Assembly (NCBI GenBank): GCA_017417385.1
Contig: JAFPZF010000077.1
Span: 1-59,336 of the forward strand
Origin: Bacteroidales bacterium
Lineage (GTDB): Bacteria; Bacteroidota; Bacteroidia; Bacteroidales; Marinilabiliaceae
Direction: 5' to 3'
Length of the DNA: 59,336 nucleotides
This document shows, one piece after another, positions 1 to 8,092 of this stretch (within the stretch, counting starts at the first letter, position 1; every line of letters starts with the position of its first letter). Made by a program: the position numbers and the translations under genes. The notes beneath the pieces are model-generated. The model ran no database searches. It had not been told where the DNA came from and saw nothing but the letters and a program-made list of their open reading frames with translations.

Positions 1-120
1 CTCTGCCTTCTTCGCCGCTGCTAACCCTCTCTCGGTTCTCCCTTGCGCCATATCCTGCGCCTGGCATTCTATTTCCGGTACTTTGATCGCTAACTTCTTC
101 GCTAAATCTTCCGAGAACAA
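1..120 (-). CDS. Possible partial ORF running off the left edge
   Basis: The minus strand is open from about 120 to the window edge and reads LFSEDLAKKLAIKVPEIE followed by further charged sequence. An in-frame stop lies just upstream, so a start would have to be the TTG at 120-118 or an internal ATG. The codons end in A or G (TTA, GCG, GTA, ATA, AGA), as in other minus-strand genes here, which is the main argument that it is coding. I do not recognise the product. The opposite strand is also open over the same bases, so this could be repeat-associated sequence rather than a gene. Confidence 0.25.
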   Translation of the reverse strand, partial: MFSEDLAKKLAIKVPEIECQAQDMAQGRTERGLAAAKKAE

Positions 121-127
121 GAAATAG

Positions 128-149
128 TTAGACCTGTATTAGACCTGGT
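128..149 (+). repeat. Two 11-bp repeat units (TTAGACCTGNN)
   Basis: TTAGACCTGTA at 128-138 is followed directly by TTAGACCTGGT at 139-149. The same 11-mer family occurs in the intergenic repeat arrays near 13.84 kb, 42.74 kb and 58.71 kb. Here it lies about 75 bp upstream of the promoter of the first hydrolase gene. Confidence 0.6.
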
Positions 150-224
150 ATAGCAGAGATAAGGATCTCTTTGCTCTGCCTCATTGGTCTCGATGGTAAA
201 AATGCTCACAACGTTAAAGTGGGC

Positions 225-255
225 TTTGCTCGTACAACAAATATTTGTATCTTCG
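225..255 (+). promoter_or_regulatory. Bacteroides-type promoter of the GH105-like gene
   Basis: TTTG at 225-228 and TATCTTCG at 248-255 are separated by 19 bp. This matches the known TTTG/TAnnTTTG arrangement with one mismatch in the -7 box. Transcription should begin near 262, leaving a leader of about 17 nt before the ATG at 279. Confidence 0.55.
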
Positions 256-278
256 CATCTGAGAATATCTATACGTAT

Positions 279-1667
279 ATGAAATTTAGAGTAGTAATCT
301 ATTCGATGGCAATGGCAATGCTGGCAACGACCAGCGGCTGTTCGAATGGCGGTAATGGTGCAGGCGCTACCGCCGACACTCAGAAAGTTGAGTGGTCTTT
401 GCGAATGGCAGACAGCCATGGCATCGGCGACTTCTATTGCAACACTAAGCATAGGGATAGTCTGGCGACTACACCGTGGGACTATGTTAGTGGACTCGTC
501 GCATCTTCTCTTTTGGAAGCCTGGAAACTGCATCCCGAACGTACCGACCTCTACGAGGCTGTTATGGCTTACGCCGACCTCGCTACGAAAGAGGATGGCA
601 CTGGTATCCAGAAATATAATGGCATGGACGCCCTCGGCCCAAGCAACATCGACGACTTGGCTGCCGCTCGTATCTATTTCGACCTCTATAAGGAGGAGAC
701 TAAGAAGGGCAACAACGACAAGGCCGCTCGTTACAAGAAGGCCGCTACTCTCGTCAGAAACAAGCTGAAGTATGAGCATAGGCGCATCCCTCAGGGTATG
801 GAGGGCGCCGGCGGCTTCTGGCACAAGATGCGCTACCCTAACCAGATGTGGCTCGACGGACTCTTTATGGGCCCTGCTGTCTACGCCCGTTGGCAGGCCG
901 CTTGGGGCTCCGAACTCGGCGAGGAGGATAACATGGCCAGCTGGGCAGACATCGCCTTCCAGTTCAAGAATCTTTTCGCCAAGACCTACGACGCTGAAAA
1001 ACATCTCAACTACCACGCCTGGAGCGCCGACGTCGACGACGTCAACTCTTTCTGGGCTAGAAAGGACGGACCTAACAAGGGCTGCAACCAGGAGTTCTGG
1101 GCTAGGGCTATGGGATGGTACTTCGGCGCTCTCGTCGACGTCCTCGAACTGATGCCCAAGGACCATCCGGACTACAACGACCTGCTCAAGATCTTTCAGC
1201 AGACTGCCGAAGACCTCGCTGCCCGTCAGGACAAAAAGACTGGTCTCTGGTTCAACCTCCTCGCGCATGACGAGTCTGCTCAGGCTGACGGCATCGGTGA
1301 CCTCATCAACGGCGAACGTTACAACGTCGGGACAAGTCATAACTATACAGAGACCTCGGCTTCGAGTATGTTCTCCTTTGTCTATATGAAGGGCGTGCGA
1401 CTCGGCCTCCTCGACAAGAAGTTCCTTCAGGTCGGTAAGACTGCTTTCGAAGGTGTCCTCAAGAACAAGGTCTCCGACGCCGATAATGGTAAGGTCAACC
1501 TCAATGACATCTGTGCCTCCGCAGGCCTCGGCCCTGTTAGCGACCCTGGTCGCTCCGGGACGCTCAACTACTACCTCGAAGGTAGCGACACTAAGATCGT
1601 GAAGTCTAACGAGGGTAAGGGCGTCGGCGCTTTCATCCTCGCGGCAACGGAATACGAACGCCTCTAA
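279..1667 (+). CDS. GH105/GH88-type unsaturated glycuronyl hydrolase, lipoprotein
   Basis: Predicted exported hydrolase of the YteR/GH105-GH88 superfamily, which removes unsaturated uronic acid residues left by polysaccharide lyases. I start it at the ATG at 279 because the next residues form a lipoprotein signal peptide (MKFRVVIYSMAMAMLATTSGC, Cys at residue 21); the longer frame from 171 has no signal at its start. The 462-residue length suits the family. An alpha/alpha-barrel pattern is visible, with the family-like MWLDGLFMGPAVYARW segment in the first half and GTSHNYTETSASSMF near residue 350. A sugar transporter gene follows after 49 bp, which suggests the pair handles pectin- or glycosaminoglycan-derived sugars. 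The exact substrate cannot be told from sequence. Confidence 0.8.
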   Translation: MKFRVVIYSMAMAMLATTSGCSNGGNGAGATADTQKVEWSLRMADSHGIGDFYCNTKHRDSLATTPWDYVSGLVASSLLEAWKLHPERTDLYEAVMAYADLATKEDGTGIQKYNGMDALGPSNIDDLAAARIYFDLYKEETKKGNNDKAARYKKAATLVRNKLKYEHRRIPQGMEGAGGFWHKMRYPNQMWLDGLFMGPAVYARWQAAWGSELGEEDNMASWADIAFQFKNLFAKTYDAEKHLNYHAWSADVDDVNSFWARKDGPNKGCNQEFWARAMGWYFGALVDVLELMPKDHPDYNDLLKIFQQTAEDLAARQDKKTGLWFNLLAHDESAQADGIGDLINGERYNVGTSHNYTETSASSMFSFVYMKGVRLGLLDKKFLQVGKTAFEGVLKNKVSDADNGKVNLNDICASAGLGPVSDPGRSGTLNYYLEGSDTKIVKSNEGKGVGAFILAATEYERL

Positions 1668-1716
1668 GACCAAACCTTTCCTGTCGGCTACAGTAGACAC
1701 TAGAAATGGAGGGATT

Positions 1717-3048
1717 ATGAATAGAAGAGCAATGTTAAGCAAGCGTCGAATGATCGGTTTCGTTCTCGTCAGCTTGTGCTTTGCCCTCTGGGGTATCGCT
1801 AACGAGATGAACATCCTCATCAAGCCGACCCTCGGAAGTATCTTCATGATGAACGAGCTCGACGCTCAGGTTATCGAGTACTCGTTCTGCGGTAGCTATT
1901 TCCTGATGGCCCTGCCCGCTGCTATCTACACCTGGAGCACTTCTTTCAAGAGTGGCATCACCCTCGGACTTGTCCTCTACGCTTTTGGCGCCTTCCTCTT
2001 CTACCCAGCCGCCCAGTCTGGCGAGTATATGCTCTTCTGTATCGCCAACTTCGTGCTGGCAGCCGGACTCTCGTTCCTCGAGACTTCTGCAAATCCTTAT
2101 ATTCTGACGCTCGGTAGCGAAAAACATGCGCTCTTTAGGCTCAACCTCGCTCAGTCTTTCAACTCTTTGGGCTGGCTGATGGGCTTCTATCTCGCTATCA
2201 ACGTGGTGCAAAAGAATATCTTCGGCCTCTCACCTCTGCAAAGGCTCCATCTCGACCCTATTCAGTTTAGGCAAGTCCGTGATGCCGACCTCCAGCTGGT
2301 CTCCTCCCCCTACCTCTGGATTGGTGTCGCCGTCGTCATCTTGGCGGTCATTATTGGCGTCGCTAAGATCCCCGAGGAACATGAGATGAAACCTATGTAC
2401 TACTACGACGAGGAGAGTGATGTCGTCGAGGATAGGTCTTTCTGGGGCGCTATGTCCCGTCTCGTCTCTAACCGTCGCTACAACTTGGGCTTCATCGCTC
2501 AGTTCTTCTATGTCGGCTGTCAGATTCTCTGTTGGAGCTATATCGTCGACTACTCTAAGACGGTCCTGACGGCTAATGGATATACCGAGCAGATGGCTAA
2601 CGCTACTTCCGGTAATATGATGTTGCTGGGATTCGTCCTGTTCGCTCTGTTCCGTATTATCTCGACGTTTGTTATCCGTGTCGTCCAACCTTCGATTCTG
2701 CTCGGTATTATGGCGACTCTGGGTGTCGTCCTTACCGTAGTGGCCTACGTGCTCTTCAATGTGACTGGCATGTACATTCTCGTCGGCATGGGCGCATGTA
2801 TGTCGCTTATGTTCCCGACTATTTATGGTATCGCACTGTCCGAACTCGACCTCGATATGGTGAAGGTCGGGGCCGCTGGACAAATAATGGCTATTTTTGG
2901 TGGTACGGCTATTCCTTTGGCTGTCCACTTTTTCTTTGGTAATAGTGTCTTCGGAGGATGCTCGATGGCGGTCTGTATGGCTGTCATCCTTGCTTTCTCA
3001 ATCTGGGTAATCAGAGAGGAGAAGAAATGGAAGCAGATAGAGAATTGA
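1717..3048 (+). CDS. FucP-like MFS sugar:proton symporter
   Basis: A 443-residue major facilitator protein with about twelve hydrophobic segments, starting with FVLVSLCFALWGIANEMN. That opening is typical of the L-fucose permease (FucP) group of sugar:H+ symporters. The ETSANPYILTLG segment near residue 125 is also characteristic of this group, and a long cytoplasmic loop (EEHEMKPMYYYDEESD) separates the two halves. It lies 49 bp behind the GH105-like gene, so it probably imports the monosaccharide that enzyme helps release. Its 3' end overlaps the next gene by 22 bp, which ties it to an RNA-processing operon with no obvious link to sugar uptake. The substrate is unproven. Confidence 0.82.
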   Translation: MNRRAMLSKRRMIGFVLVSLCFALWGIANEMNILIKPTLGSIFMMNELDAQVIEYSFCGSYFLMALPAAIYTWSTSFKSGITLGLVLYAFGAFLFYPAAQSGEYMLFCIANFVLAAGLSFLETSANPYILTLGSEKHALFRLNLAQSFNSLGWLMGFYLAINVVQKNIFGLSPLQRLHLDPIQFRQVRDADLQLVSSPYLWIGVAVVILAVIIGVAKIPEEHEMKPMYYYDEESDVVEDRSFWGAMSRLVSNRRYNLGFIAQFFYVGCQILCWSYIVDYSKTVLTANGYTEQMANATSGNMMLLGFVLFALFRIISTFVIRVVQPSILLGIMATLGVVLTVVAYVLFNVTGMYILVGMGACMSLMFPTIYGIALSELDLDMVKVGAAGQIMAIFGGTAIPLAVHFFFGNSVFGGCSMAVCMAVILAFSIWVIREEKKWKQIEN

Positions 3049-3695
3049 AGGATTTTAGCAACGTTTTCTCTCGCAACCCTATGGAGTTCGCGACGGTTGC
3101 GAGAGAGTATTGTGTGTTCGTCGAGAACGTCGGCGATTATACGAAAAAGGATTATATGACTGTGGCAGCTCGCCTGCTGCCTCTGCTCTATGTCAAGGCC
3201 TCTGTCTTGCCTCAACTGGAAAGACAGTCTGACGACGACCTTGAGGAAATTGTCGACGAGGAGACCTACGAGCATGTCCGTATCGGTATCCACGAGAAAC
3301 TCTGTAGCCACGACGACTACGTCGAGGTCTTCAAGGAGGATTTCAAGTATAGCGAGTCTCCTGTCGCTGCCAGCATCTCAGAGGATATGGCGGATATCTA
3401 TCAGGACCTCAGAAACTTCTGCGAGCAGTTCCAGAGTGGCGTCGACGAGATTATGAACGACGCTATCGTTGCCGTTAGCGAAAAGTTTCAGTCCTACTGG
3501 GGACAACGCCTCTGCAACGCCCTCAAGGCTCTGCACTGCGCCCTCTACTCCGGCGACAGTCTTGAAGATGAGGTGCCTGTGCCTCGCTCAGACGACTACC
3601 AGGACGACGAACAGCAGGAAAATGATGATGAGTTGGGAAAAGACGGCGACGCTCCGTACTTCCTGAGGCAAATGGGAATGAAACTGAGACGGTGA
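3027..3695 (+). CDS. DUF5063 family protein
   Basis: An acidic, mostly helical cytoplasmic protein of 222 residues resembling the DUF5063 family, whose function is unknown. I chose the ATG at 3027 (MEADRELKDFSNVF), inside the end of the transporter gene, because a purine-rich stretch precedes it; the open frame further upstream is only the shadow of the transporter. The C-terminus is extremely acidic and Gln-rich (DDYQDDEQQENDDELGKD) before a basic end. Its stop overlaps the start of the exonuclease gene by 4 bp. In Bacteroidales this family commonly precedes a 3'-5' exonuclease and an rRNA methyltransferase, as it does here, which argues for a role in RNA metabolism. Confidence 0.72.
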   Translation: MEADRELKDFSNVFSRNPMEFATVAREYCVFVENVGDYTKKDYMTVAARLLPLLYVKASVLPQLERQSDDDLEEIVDEETYEHVRIGIHEKLCSHDDYVEVFKEDFKYSESPVAASISEDMADIYQDLRNFCEQFQSGVDEIMNDAIVAVSEKFQSYWGQRLCNALKALHCALYSGDSLEDEVPVPRSDDYQDDEQQENDDELGKDGDAPYFLRQMGMKLRR

Positions 3696-4315
3696 AGATT
3701 AAGAACGAGGTTATTGACCAACTGCCGATTACTCGATTTGACGGAACTATCGAGGTTGTCGACAATTTTAGGTCTCTGCGTACCGCAATACGCGAAATGC
3801 ATAACTATGACTTGTTCGGCTTCGACACCGAGACGCGGCCGACGTTCACGCGAGGTGCACACCATAGCGTCGCTCTCCTCCAGCTGTCTACGGTCGACAA
3901 GACTTGGCTCTTCCGACTGAGCAAGATCGGCTTCCCGCCCGAGGTGGTCTCCGTGATGTCCTCCCATGCGACTTGCAAGGCCGGTCTCGCTATCCGAGAC
4001 GACCTTAAGGCTCTCCAGGAACGCGCACCCTTCGTCCCTGCTAAGTGCGTCGACGTTCAGCACATGGCCCAGAAAATGAATGTCGAGGAGCTCAGCCTCA
4101 AAAAGATGGCTGCTCTCGTCCTCGGCGTCCATATTAGCAAGAAGGAACGTCTGACCAACTGGGAGAACGACGTCCTGACTTCTGAACAACTGCTTTATGC
4201 AGCAACTGACTCTTGGATCTCCCTGCTGCTCTATCAGGCTCTCTCGAGGGGTGAGACTGTTCACCCTCGAGTCTTGGAGATTCTATCTAATACACGTGAA
4301 GAAAGACAGATATGA
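3692..4315 (+). CDS. 3'-5' exonuclease, DEDDy superfamily (RNase D-like)
   Basis: A 207-residue single-domain exonuclease of the DEDD superfamily. Exo motif I is FDTE (D45, E47), a motif II candidate is IRDD (D103/D104), and motif III is YAATD (Y169, D173), the Tyr-x3-Asp form that marks the DEDDy subgroup. It has no HRDC domain and is shorter than RNase D. It starts at a GTG that overlaps the preceding stop as GTGA and ends overlapping the next gene as ATGA, so translation of the block is probably coupled. With an rRNA methyltransferase and a DEAD helicase downstream, structured RNA is the likely substrate, though a DNA substrate is not excluded. Confidence 0.83.
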   Translation: MKIKNEVIDQLPITRFDGTIEVVDNFRSLRTAIREMHNYDLFGFDTETRPTFTRGAHHSVALLQLSTVDKTWLFRLSKIGFPPEVVSVMSSHATCKAGLAIRDDLKALQERAPFVPAKCVDVQHMAQKMNVEELSLKKMAALVLGVHISKKERLTNWENDVLTSEQLLYAATDSWISLLLYQALSRGETVHPRVLEILSNTREERQI

Positions 4316-5490
4316 TGATAACACTTAAAGCCGGCAAGGAGCAGAGTCTTCTCCGTTTTCACCCTTGGGTCTTCTCCGGCGCTATTGCACGAATGGACAA
4401 AGGCGTCGAGGAAGGCGACATCGTCGAGGTTTACACATCTCACGGCGACTTCCTCGCCAGAGGTCACTACCAGATCGGCACGATAGCCGTCAGAGTCCTC
4501 ACTTTTGACAAGGACGAGGCTATCGACGAGGCTTTTTATACTAGGAGAATAACCGAGGCTCTTGAACTTAGACGAGACAACGGCTTGGTCGACAACCCGA
4601 ACACGACGGCTTACCGCCTCGTCTTCGGCGAAGGTGACTACCTCCCGGGCCTTGTCGTCGACTTCTATGAGGGTACTGCCGTCGTGCAGATGCACTCTGT
4701 CGGTATGTACAAGGACAAGGATCTTATCGAGAAGGCCCTGAGAACTGTCCTCGGCGATAGACTGAAGGCTATCTACAACAAGAGCGAGGGGACCCTCCCT
4801 TTCAAGGCGGGCTTGAACCCTGTCAACAGCTACGTCTGGGGTCATACTGATTCCCGCGAGGCAAGAGAGAACGGCATCGTCTTCGTCCCCGACTGGGAGA
4901 AGGGTCAGAAGACTGGCTTCTTCGTCGACCAGAGGGAGAATCGTGCTCTCATCGAGAAGTATAGTAAGGGTAGGAGAGTGCTCAATATGTTCTGCTACAC
5001 CGGCGGATTCTCTATGTTCGCTCTCCGTGGCGGCGCAGAGTTTGTCCACTCTGTCGACAGCTCCGAGAGGGCTATTGAACTGACGGAGCAGAACGTCGAG
5101 AGGAATTTCCCTGGCTGCACTAACCATAAGGCTTTTGCCCAGGACGCCTTCCATTTTATGGAGCAGGCTAAGGAGAAATATGACTTGATTGTCCTCGACC
5201 CTCCAGCCTTCGCCAAGCATGTCGGCGTACTCAAGAATGCTCTCAAGGGCTATAGACGTCTCAATGCTAAGGCTCTCCAGATTATCGAGCCAGGTGGCAT
5301 ACTCTTTACTTTCTCCTGCTCCCAAGTCGTCAGCCGCGAGGAGTTCCGGACGATGGTCTTCACGGCTGCTACGCAGGCCAAGAGGCGCGTCTCGATTCTC
5401 CACTTCCTCTCCCAGCCCGCCGACCACCCTATCAATATCTATCACCCCGAAGGCGAGTATCTCAAGGGGCTCGTCCTGAAGGTTTATTGA
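4312..5490 (+). CDS. rlmI: RlmI-type class I SAM-dependent 23S rRNA (cytosine-C5) methyltransferase
   Basis: A 392-residue protein with an N-terminal PUA-like RNA-binding domain (about residues 1-75, including HPWVFSGAI) and a C-terminal Rossmann-fold methyltransferase. The SAM loop is VLNMFCYTGGFS near residue 225, the VLDPPAF motif near 296 binds the target base, and the catalytic cysteine is in FTFSCS near 335. The layout matches RlmI, which makes m5C1962 in E. coli 23S rRNA; the target in this organism is inferred. The ATG overlaps the exonuclease stop by 4 bp, and the gene ends just before the helicase. Confidence 0.85.
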   Translation: MMITLKAGKEQSLLRFHPWVFSGAIARMDKGVEEGDIVEVYTSHGDFLARGHYQIGTIAVRVLTFDKDEAIDEAFYTRRITEALELRRDNGLVDNPNTTAYRLVFGEGDYLPGLVVDFYEGTAVVQMHSVGMYKDKDLIEKALRTVLGDRLKAIYNKSEGTLPFKAGLNPVNSYVWGHTDSREARENGIVFVPDWEKGQKTGFFVDQRENRALIEKYSKGRRVLNMFCYTGGFSMFALRGGAEFVHSVDSSERAIELTEQNVERNFPGCTNHKAFAQDAFHFMEQAKEKYDLIVLDPPAFAKHVGVLKNALKGYRRLNAKALQIIEPGGILFTFSCSQVVSREEFRTMVFTAATQAKRRVSILHFLSQPADHPINIYHPEGEYLKGLVLKVY

Positions 5491-5504
5491 ATGAACAGCA
5501 AAAC

Positions 5505-6860
5505 ATGAAGTTTTACGATTTCGACTTTACTGACGAGATGCTCGACAGCCTCGAGTCGATGAGATTCGAGACCCCGACTCCCGTGCAGGAACAGACTATA
5601 CCGGTCATCATGACTGGCAGGGACTTGATTGCTTGCGCCCAGACTGGCACAGGCAAGACTGCTGCCTACCTCCTCCCGATTATTGACGACATAGTACGCT
5701 CGCCTCACGAGGGTATCGACACGGTGATCCTTGTCCCGACCCGAGAACTTGCTATTCAGATCGACCAGCAGATGGAGGGCTTCGGCTATTTCGTGCCTGT
5801 CAGCTCAACCGCTATCTATGGCGGTAGCGACAGCGGCGAATGGAGCCGACAGCGAACGGCACTGACTGAGGGTGCTGACATCGTCATAACTACTCCCGGA
5901 CGTATGCTCCAGCATATCTCGATGGGCTATGTGGACTTTAGTCATGTCACTCACCTCGTCCTCGACGAGGCGGACAGAATGCTCGATATGGGTTTTTATG
6001 ACGACATTATGCAGGTCGTCAAGCTGATTGACAAGGAGAAACGTCAGACTCTTTTGTTCTCGGCGACTATGCCTCCGAAAATCAGAGATCTGGCTAAGAC
6101 GATCCTCAAGGACCCAGAGGAGATATCTATCGCCATCGCTAAACCAGCAGAAGGTATCCGGCAGGTGGCTTACCCGATTTACGAGACTCAGAAGATCGGC
6201 CTCGTCACGAGCATCCTCAAGCAGCACGTCGGTCAGAGCATCATCATCTTCAGCTCGAGAAAGCAAAGCGTCCGAGACCTCGGACGGACTCTCAAGAGCA
6301 AAGGCTTCAATTCGGACATTATCTACTCCGACCTCGAGCAAGTCGAGCGCGAGGAGGTTCTGAGACGGTTCAGGAATAGGTCTATCGACATCCTCGTCGC
6401 GACGGACATCCTCGCCAGGGGTATCGACATCCCAGACATCGACATGGTCATCAACTACGACGTCCCTCGCGACGCCGACGACTATGTCCACCGTATCGGT
6501 AGGACTGCCCGCGCCGCAAGCAAGGGCGAGGCTGCTACTCTGATAGTACCTGCTGAGATGAGGAGTTTCGGCAGGATTGAGAGTCTTATCGGGCAGTCTG
6601 TCGAGAAACTCGCTCTGCCTTCCGAACTCGGCGAGGCTCCAGCCTACGACCCTAACTTACGCGAGCCTAAGAAGAACGGCGACCATCGTAAGTCTTCCCA
6701 CGGCGCCGGAAAGAGGGATATGCAGCCACGGAGGAAGGGCGAGCATCATAACCCTAACAAGCCTGGCAATCATCCCCTCCCTAAGACTGAAGGCGACGTG
6801 AAGGCCGCCCCCCACAAGAAATACAGAAACTTTAAGCCAAGAAAGGACAATGGCCAGTAG
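5505..6860 (+). CDS. DEAD-box ATP-dependent RNA helicase
   Basis: A 451-residue helicase with the full motif set: Q motif (TPVQEQTIP), Walker A AQTGTGKT (about 45-52), PTREL, TPGR, DEAD in VLDEADRM, SAT in LFSATMP, ARGIDIP and HRIGRTAR. The C-terminal 75 residues are a basic, low-complexity tail rich in Lys, His, Pro and Asn, typical of RNA-binding extensions in this family. The frame can be read from a TTG at 5487, but I prefer the ATG at 5505 (MKFYDFDFTDEML), which gives the usual N-terminus. It overlaps the next gene by 11 bp. Unwinding of rRNA in ribosome assembly, as for RhlE/CsdA relatives, is inferred from its neighbours. Confidence 0.88.
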   Translation: MKFYDFDFTDEMLDSLESMRFETPTPVQEQTIPVIMTGRDLIACAQTGTGKTAAYLLPIIDDIVRSPHEGIDTVILVPTRELAIQIDQQMEGFGYFVPVSSTAIYGGSDSGEWSRQRTALTEGADIVITTPGRMLQHISMGYVDFSHVTHLVLDEADRMLDMGFYDDIMQVVKLIDKEKRQTLLFSATMPPKIRDLAKTILKDPEEISIAIAKPAEGIRQVAYPIYETQKIGLVTSILKQHVGQSIIIFSSRKQSVRDLGRTLKSKGFNSDIIYSDLEQVEREEVLRRFRNRSIDILVATDILARGIDIPDIDMVINYDVPRDADDYVHRIGRTARAASKGEAATLIVPAEMRSFGRIESLIGQSVEKLALPSELGEAPAYDPNLREPKKNGDHRKSSHGAGKRDMQPRRKGEHHNPNKPGNHPLPKTEGDVKAAPHKKYRNFKPRKDNGQ

Positions 6861-7404
6861 TAGGCGTAAGCTCCTGATGGAGGAGATGGGGAGAATGTCG
6901 GCTGACGAGTACAAGGCTGCCGACAAGACTCCTCTGGTCATCGTGGCAGACGAGGTGAGGAGTCTCAACAATATCGGCTCGCTCTTCAGGACTGCCGACG
7001 CTTTTAGGCTCGAGAAGATATACCTCTGCGGCGCTATGGGAGTCCCGCCTCATCCCGAGATTCACAAGACGGCTCTCGGCGCTGAGTTCTCTGTCGACTG
7101 GCAAGCCGCAGACTCGACGCTCGACGTCGTCAGAGACCTGAAGTCGATAGGCTACTTTACGATGGCTCTGGAACAGGCTGTCGGCAGTGTCATGCTCAAC
7201 GATGTAGCGGGTCTGAACATCCCCAATGGTGCACATATCGCACTTGTGGCTGGCAACGAGATTCATGGTGTCAATCAGGCTGTCGTCGACGAGTGCGACA
7301 TCTGTCTCGAGATCCCTCAGTTCGGGACTAAGCATTCACTCAACGTCTCGGTCTCGACGGGCATCGCTATCTGGGAAATCGTCAGCAAGCTGCTGATGAA
7401 ATAG
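6850..7404 (+). CDS. TrmH/SpoU-family RNA 2'-O-methyltransferase
   Basis: A compact 184-residue SPOUT methyltransferase. Motif 1, NNIGSLFRTADAF (about 40-52), carries the conserved Arg at 47. Motif 2 is LVAGNEIHGV near 136, and motif 3, SLNVSVSTGIAIWEI, near 165 forms the knotted SAM site. The protein has only the catalytic core, as in tRNA-targeting TrmH-type enzymes; whether tRNA or rRNA is modified cannot be decided. It overlaps the helicase by 11 bp and closes the run of overlapping RNA-related genes that begins at 3027. Confidence 0.82.
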   Translation: MASSRRKLLMEEMGRMSADEYKAADKTPLVIVADEVRSLNNIGSLFRTADAFRLEKIYLCGAMGVPPHPEIHKTALGAEFSVDWQAADSTLDVVRDLKSIGYFTMALEQAVGSVMLNDVAGLNIPNGAHIALVAGNEIHGVNQAVVDECDICLEIPQFGTKHSLNVSVSTGIAIWEIVSKLLMK

Positions 7405-7447
7405 TGTAAAGTATGTTCTTAATTGGATTTCTATATCTCTATATCTG

Positions 7448-7918
7448 ATGAAAGCTTTTGTTTCAGTACTTATCATGGCTCTATTGGGTGCTGTCATGCC
7501 CGAGGTGGCTTGCGGACAGTACCAGTACGACGGTGACGGCTTCTATGTTAGGGTCTCCGATGCTCAGTTTATCCAGATTGGTCTGACTGGAGACAGTCTC
7601 AAGTTCGATCAGCGTGGCAACAGAAAGATGGATGTCGAGATGTACGAGGTCGGAATGTTGCCCGAAGGCTATGGCTACAGATATCTCGACGAGATTGACG
7701 ACCCCGACTTCTATGTCAACGATGCAGCATCTGAGATTAGTACGCTCGAAAAGAAGTATGCTAAGCGTTTTATCAAGTGCCTTAGGCGTATGGGCAAGAC
7801 TGCTCTCTTGAGGATCGATGTCGTCGATGCCGCAAAGGGTGGAAAGGCTCGTCATAAGTATCTCGAGCTACCATCCGAGGCAAGAGCAGCTATCGTCTCG
7901 GCATACAGGGCTTTGTGA
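7448..7918 (+). CDS. Small exported protein of unknown function
   Basis: A 156-residue protein with a signal peptide (MKAFVSVLIMALLGAVMPEVACG, cut around residue 23). The rest is a mixed alpha/beta protein with repeated Tyr/Asp-rich strands (QYQYDGDGFYVRVSD) and a basic C-terminus. I recognise no family motif. It lies 43 bp behind the methyltransferase gene and is followed by a strong terminator, so it may be the last gene of that operon or have its own weak promoter. A periplasmic location is inferred from the signal peptide alone. Confidence 0.6.
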   Translation: MKAFVSVLIMALLGAVMPEVACGQYQYDGDGFYVRVSDAQFIQIGLTGDSLKFDQRGNRKMDVEMYEVGMLPEGYGYRYLDEIDDPDFYVNDAASEISTLEKKYAKRFIKCLRRMGKTALLRIDVVDAAKGGKARHKYLELPSEARAAIVSAYRAL

Positions 7919-7953
7919 CTTCTCTTTCTGATAGCTGCTAGCTGACGAATCAT

Positions 7954-7991
7954 CGTTGTCTGTGTAGTGAACATGGACAACGTTTTTTTTT
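7954..7991 (+). terminator. Intrinsic terminator
   Basis: CGTTGTCTGTG at 7954-7964 pairs with CATGGACAACG at 7972-7982 (11 bp, two G-U pairs, 7-nt loop), followed by nine T at 7983-7991. It ends transcription coming from the exported-protein gene. Confidence 0.85.
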
Positions 7992-8032
7992 GATTCACTG
8001 AATTATTTCGGCGATTGGTTGAATTATTTCGG
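7992..8032 (+). repeat. Two 20-bp direct repeats with a 21-bp period; candidate operator
   Basis: GATTCACTGAATTATTTCGG at 7992-8011 and GATTGGTTGAATTATTTCGG at 8013-8032 differ at only three positions. They are phased by two helical turns and end 20 bp before the -7 box TATCTTTG at 8053, where the -33 element would lie. The arrangement suggests paired binding sites for an activator or repressor of the outer-membrane protein gene. Confidence 0.65.
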
Positions 8033-8052
8033 TTAGTTAGGTCTTCTGCTAT

Positions 8053-8060
8053 TATCTTTG
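8053..8060 (+). promoter_or_regulatory. -7 promoter element (TATCTTTG)
   Basis: An exact TAnnTTTG match 33 bp before the ATG at 8093. No good TTTG is seen 19-20 bp upstream; that position is occupied by the second direct repeat, consistent with regulator-dependent transcription. Confidence 0.6.
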
Positions 8061-8092
8061 TCTTGTCAATAATTCAATAGATAGTCATACAA

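Noticed and set aside
102-1847. A 581-codon open frame on the minus strand across the GH105-like gene
   Set aside because: It lies fully opposite a gene with clear family motifs and a signal peptide. The frame is open because TTA, CTA and TCA codons are rare in the + strand gene. Other long antisense frames (12003-13616, 18713-19741, 27419-28456) have the same cause.
3256-5060. Frequent GTCGAC hexamers
   Set aside because: They arise from Val-Asp and similar pairs written with the preferred GTC and GAC codons, so codon choice explains them without a site-specific function.
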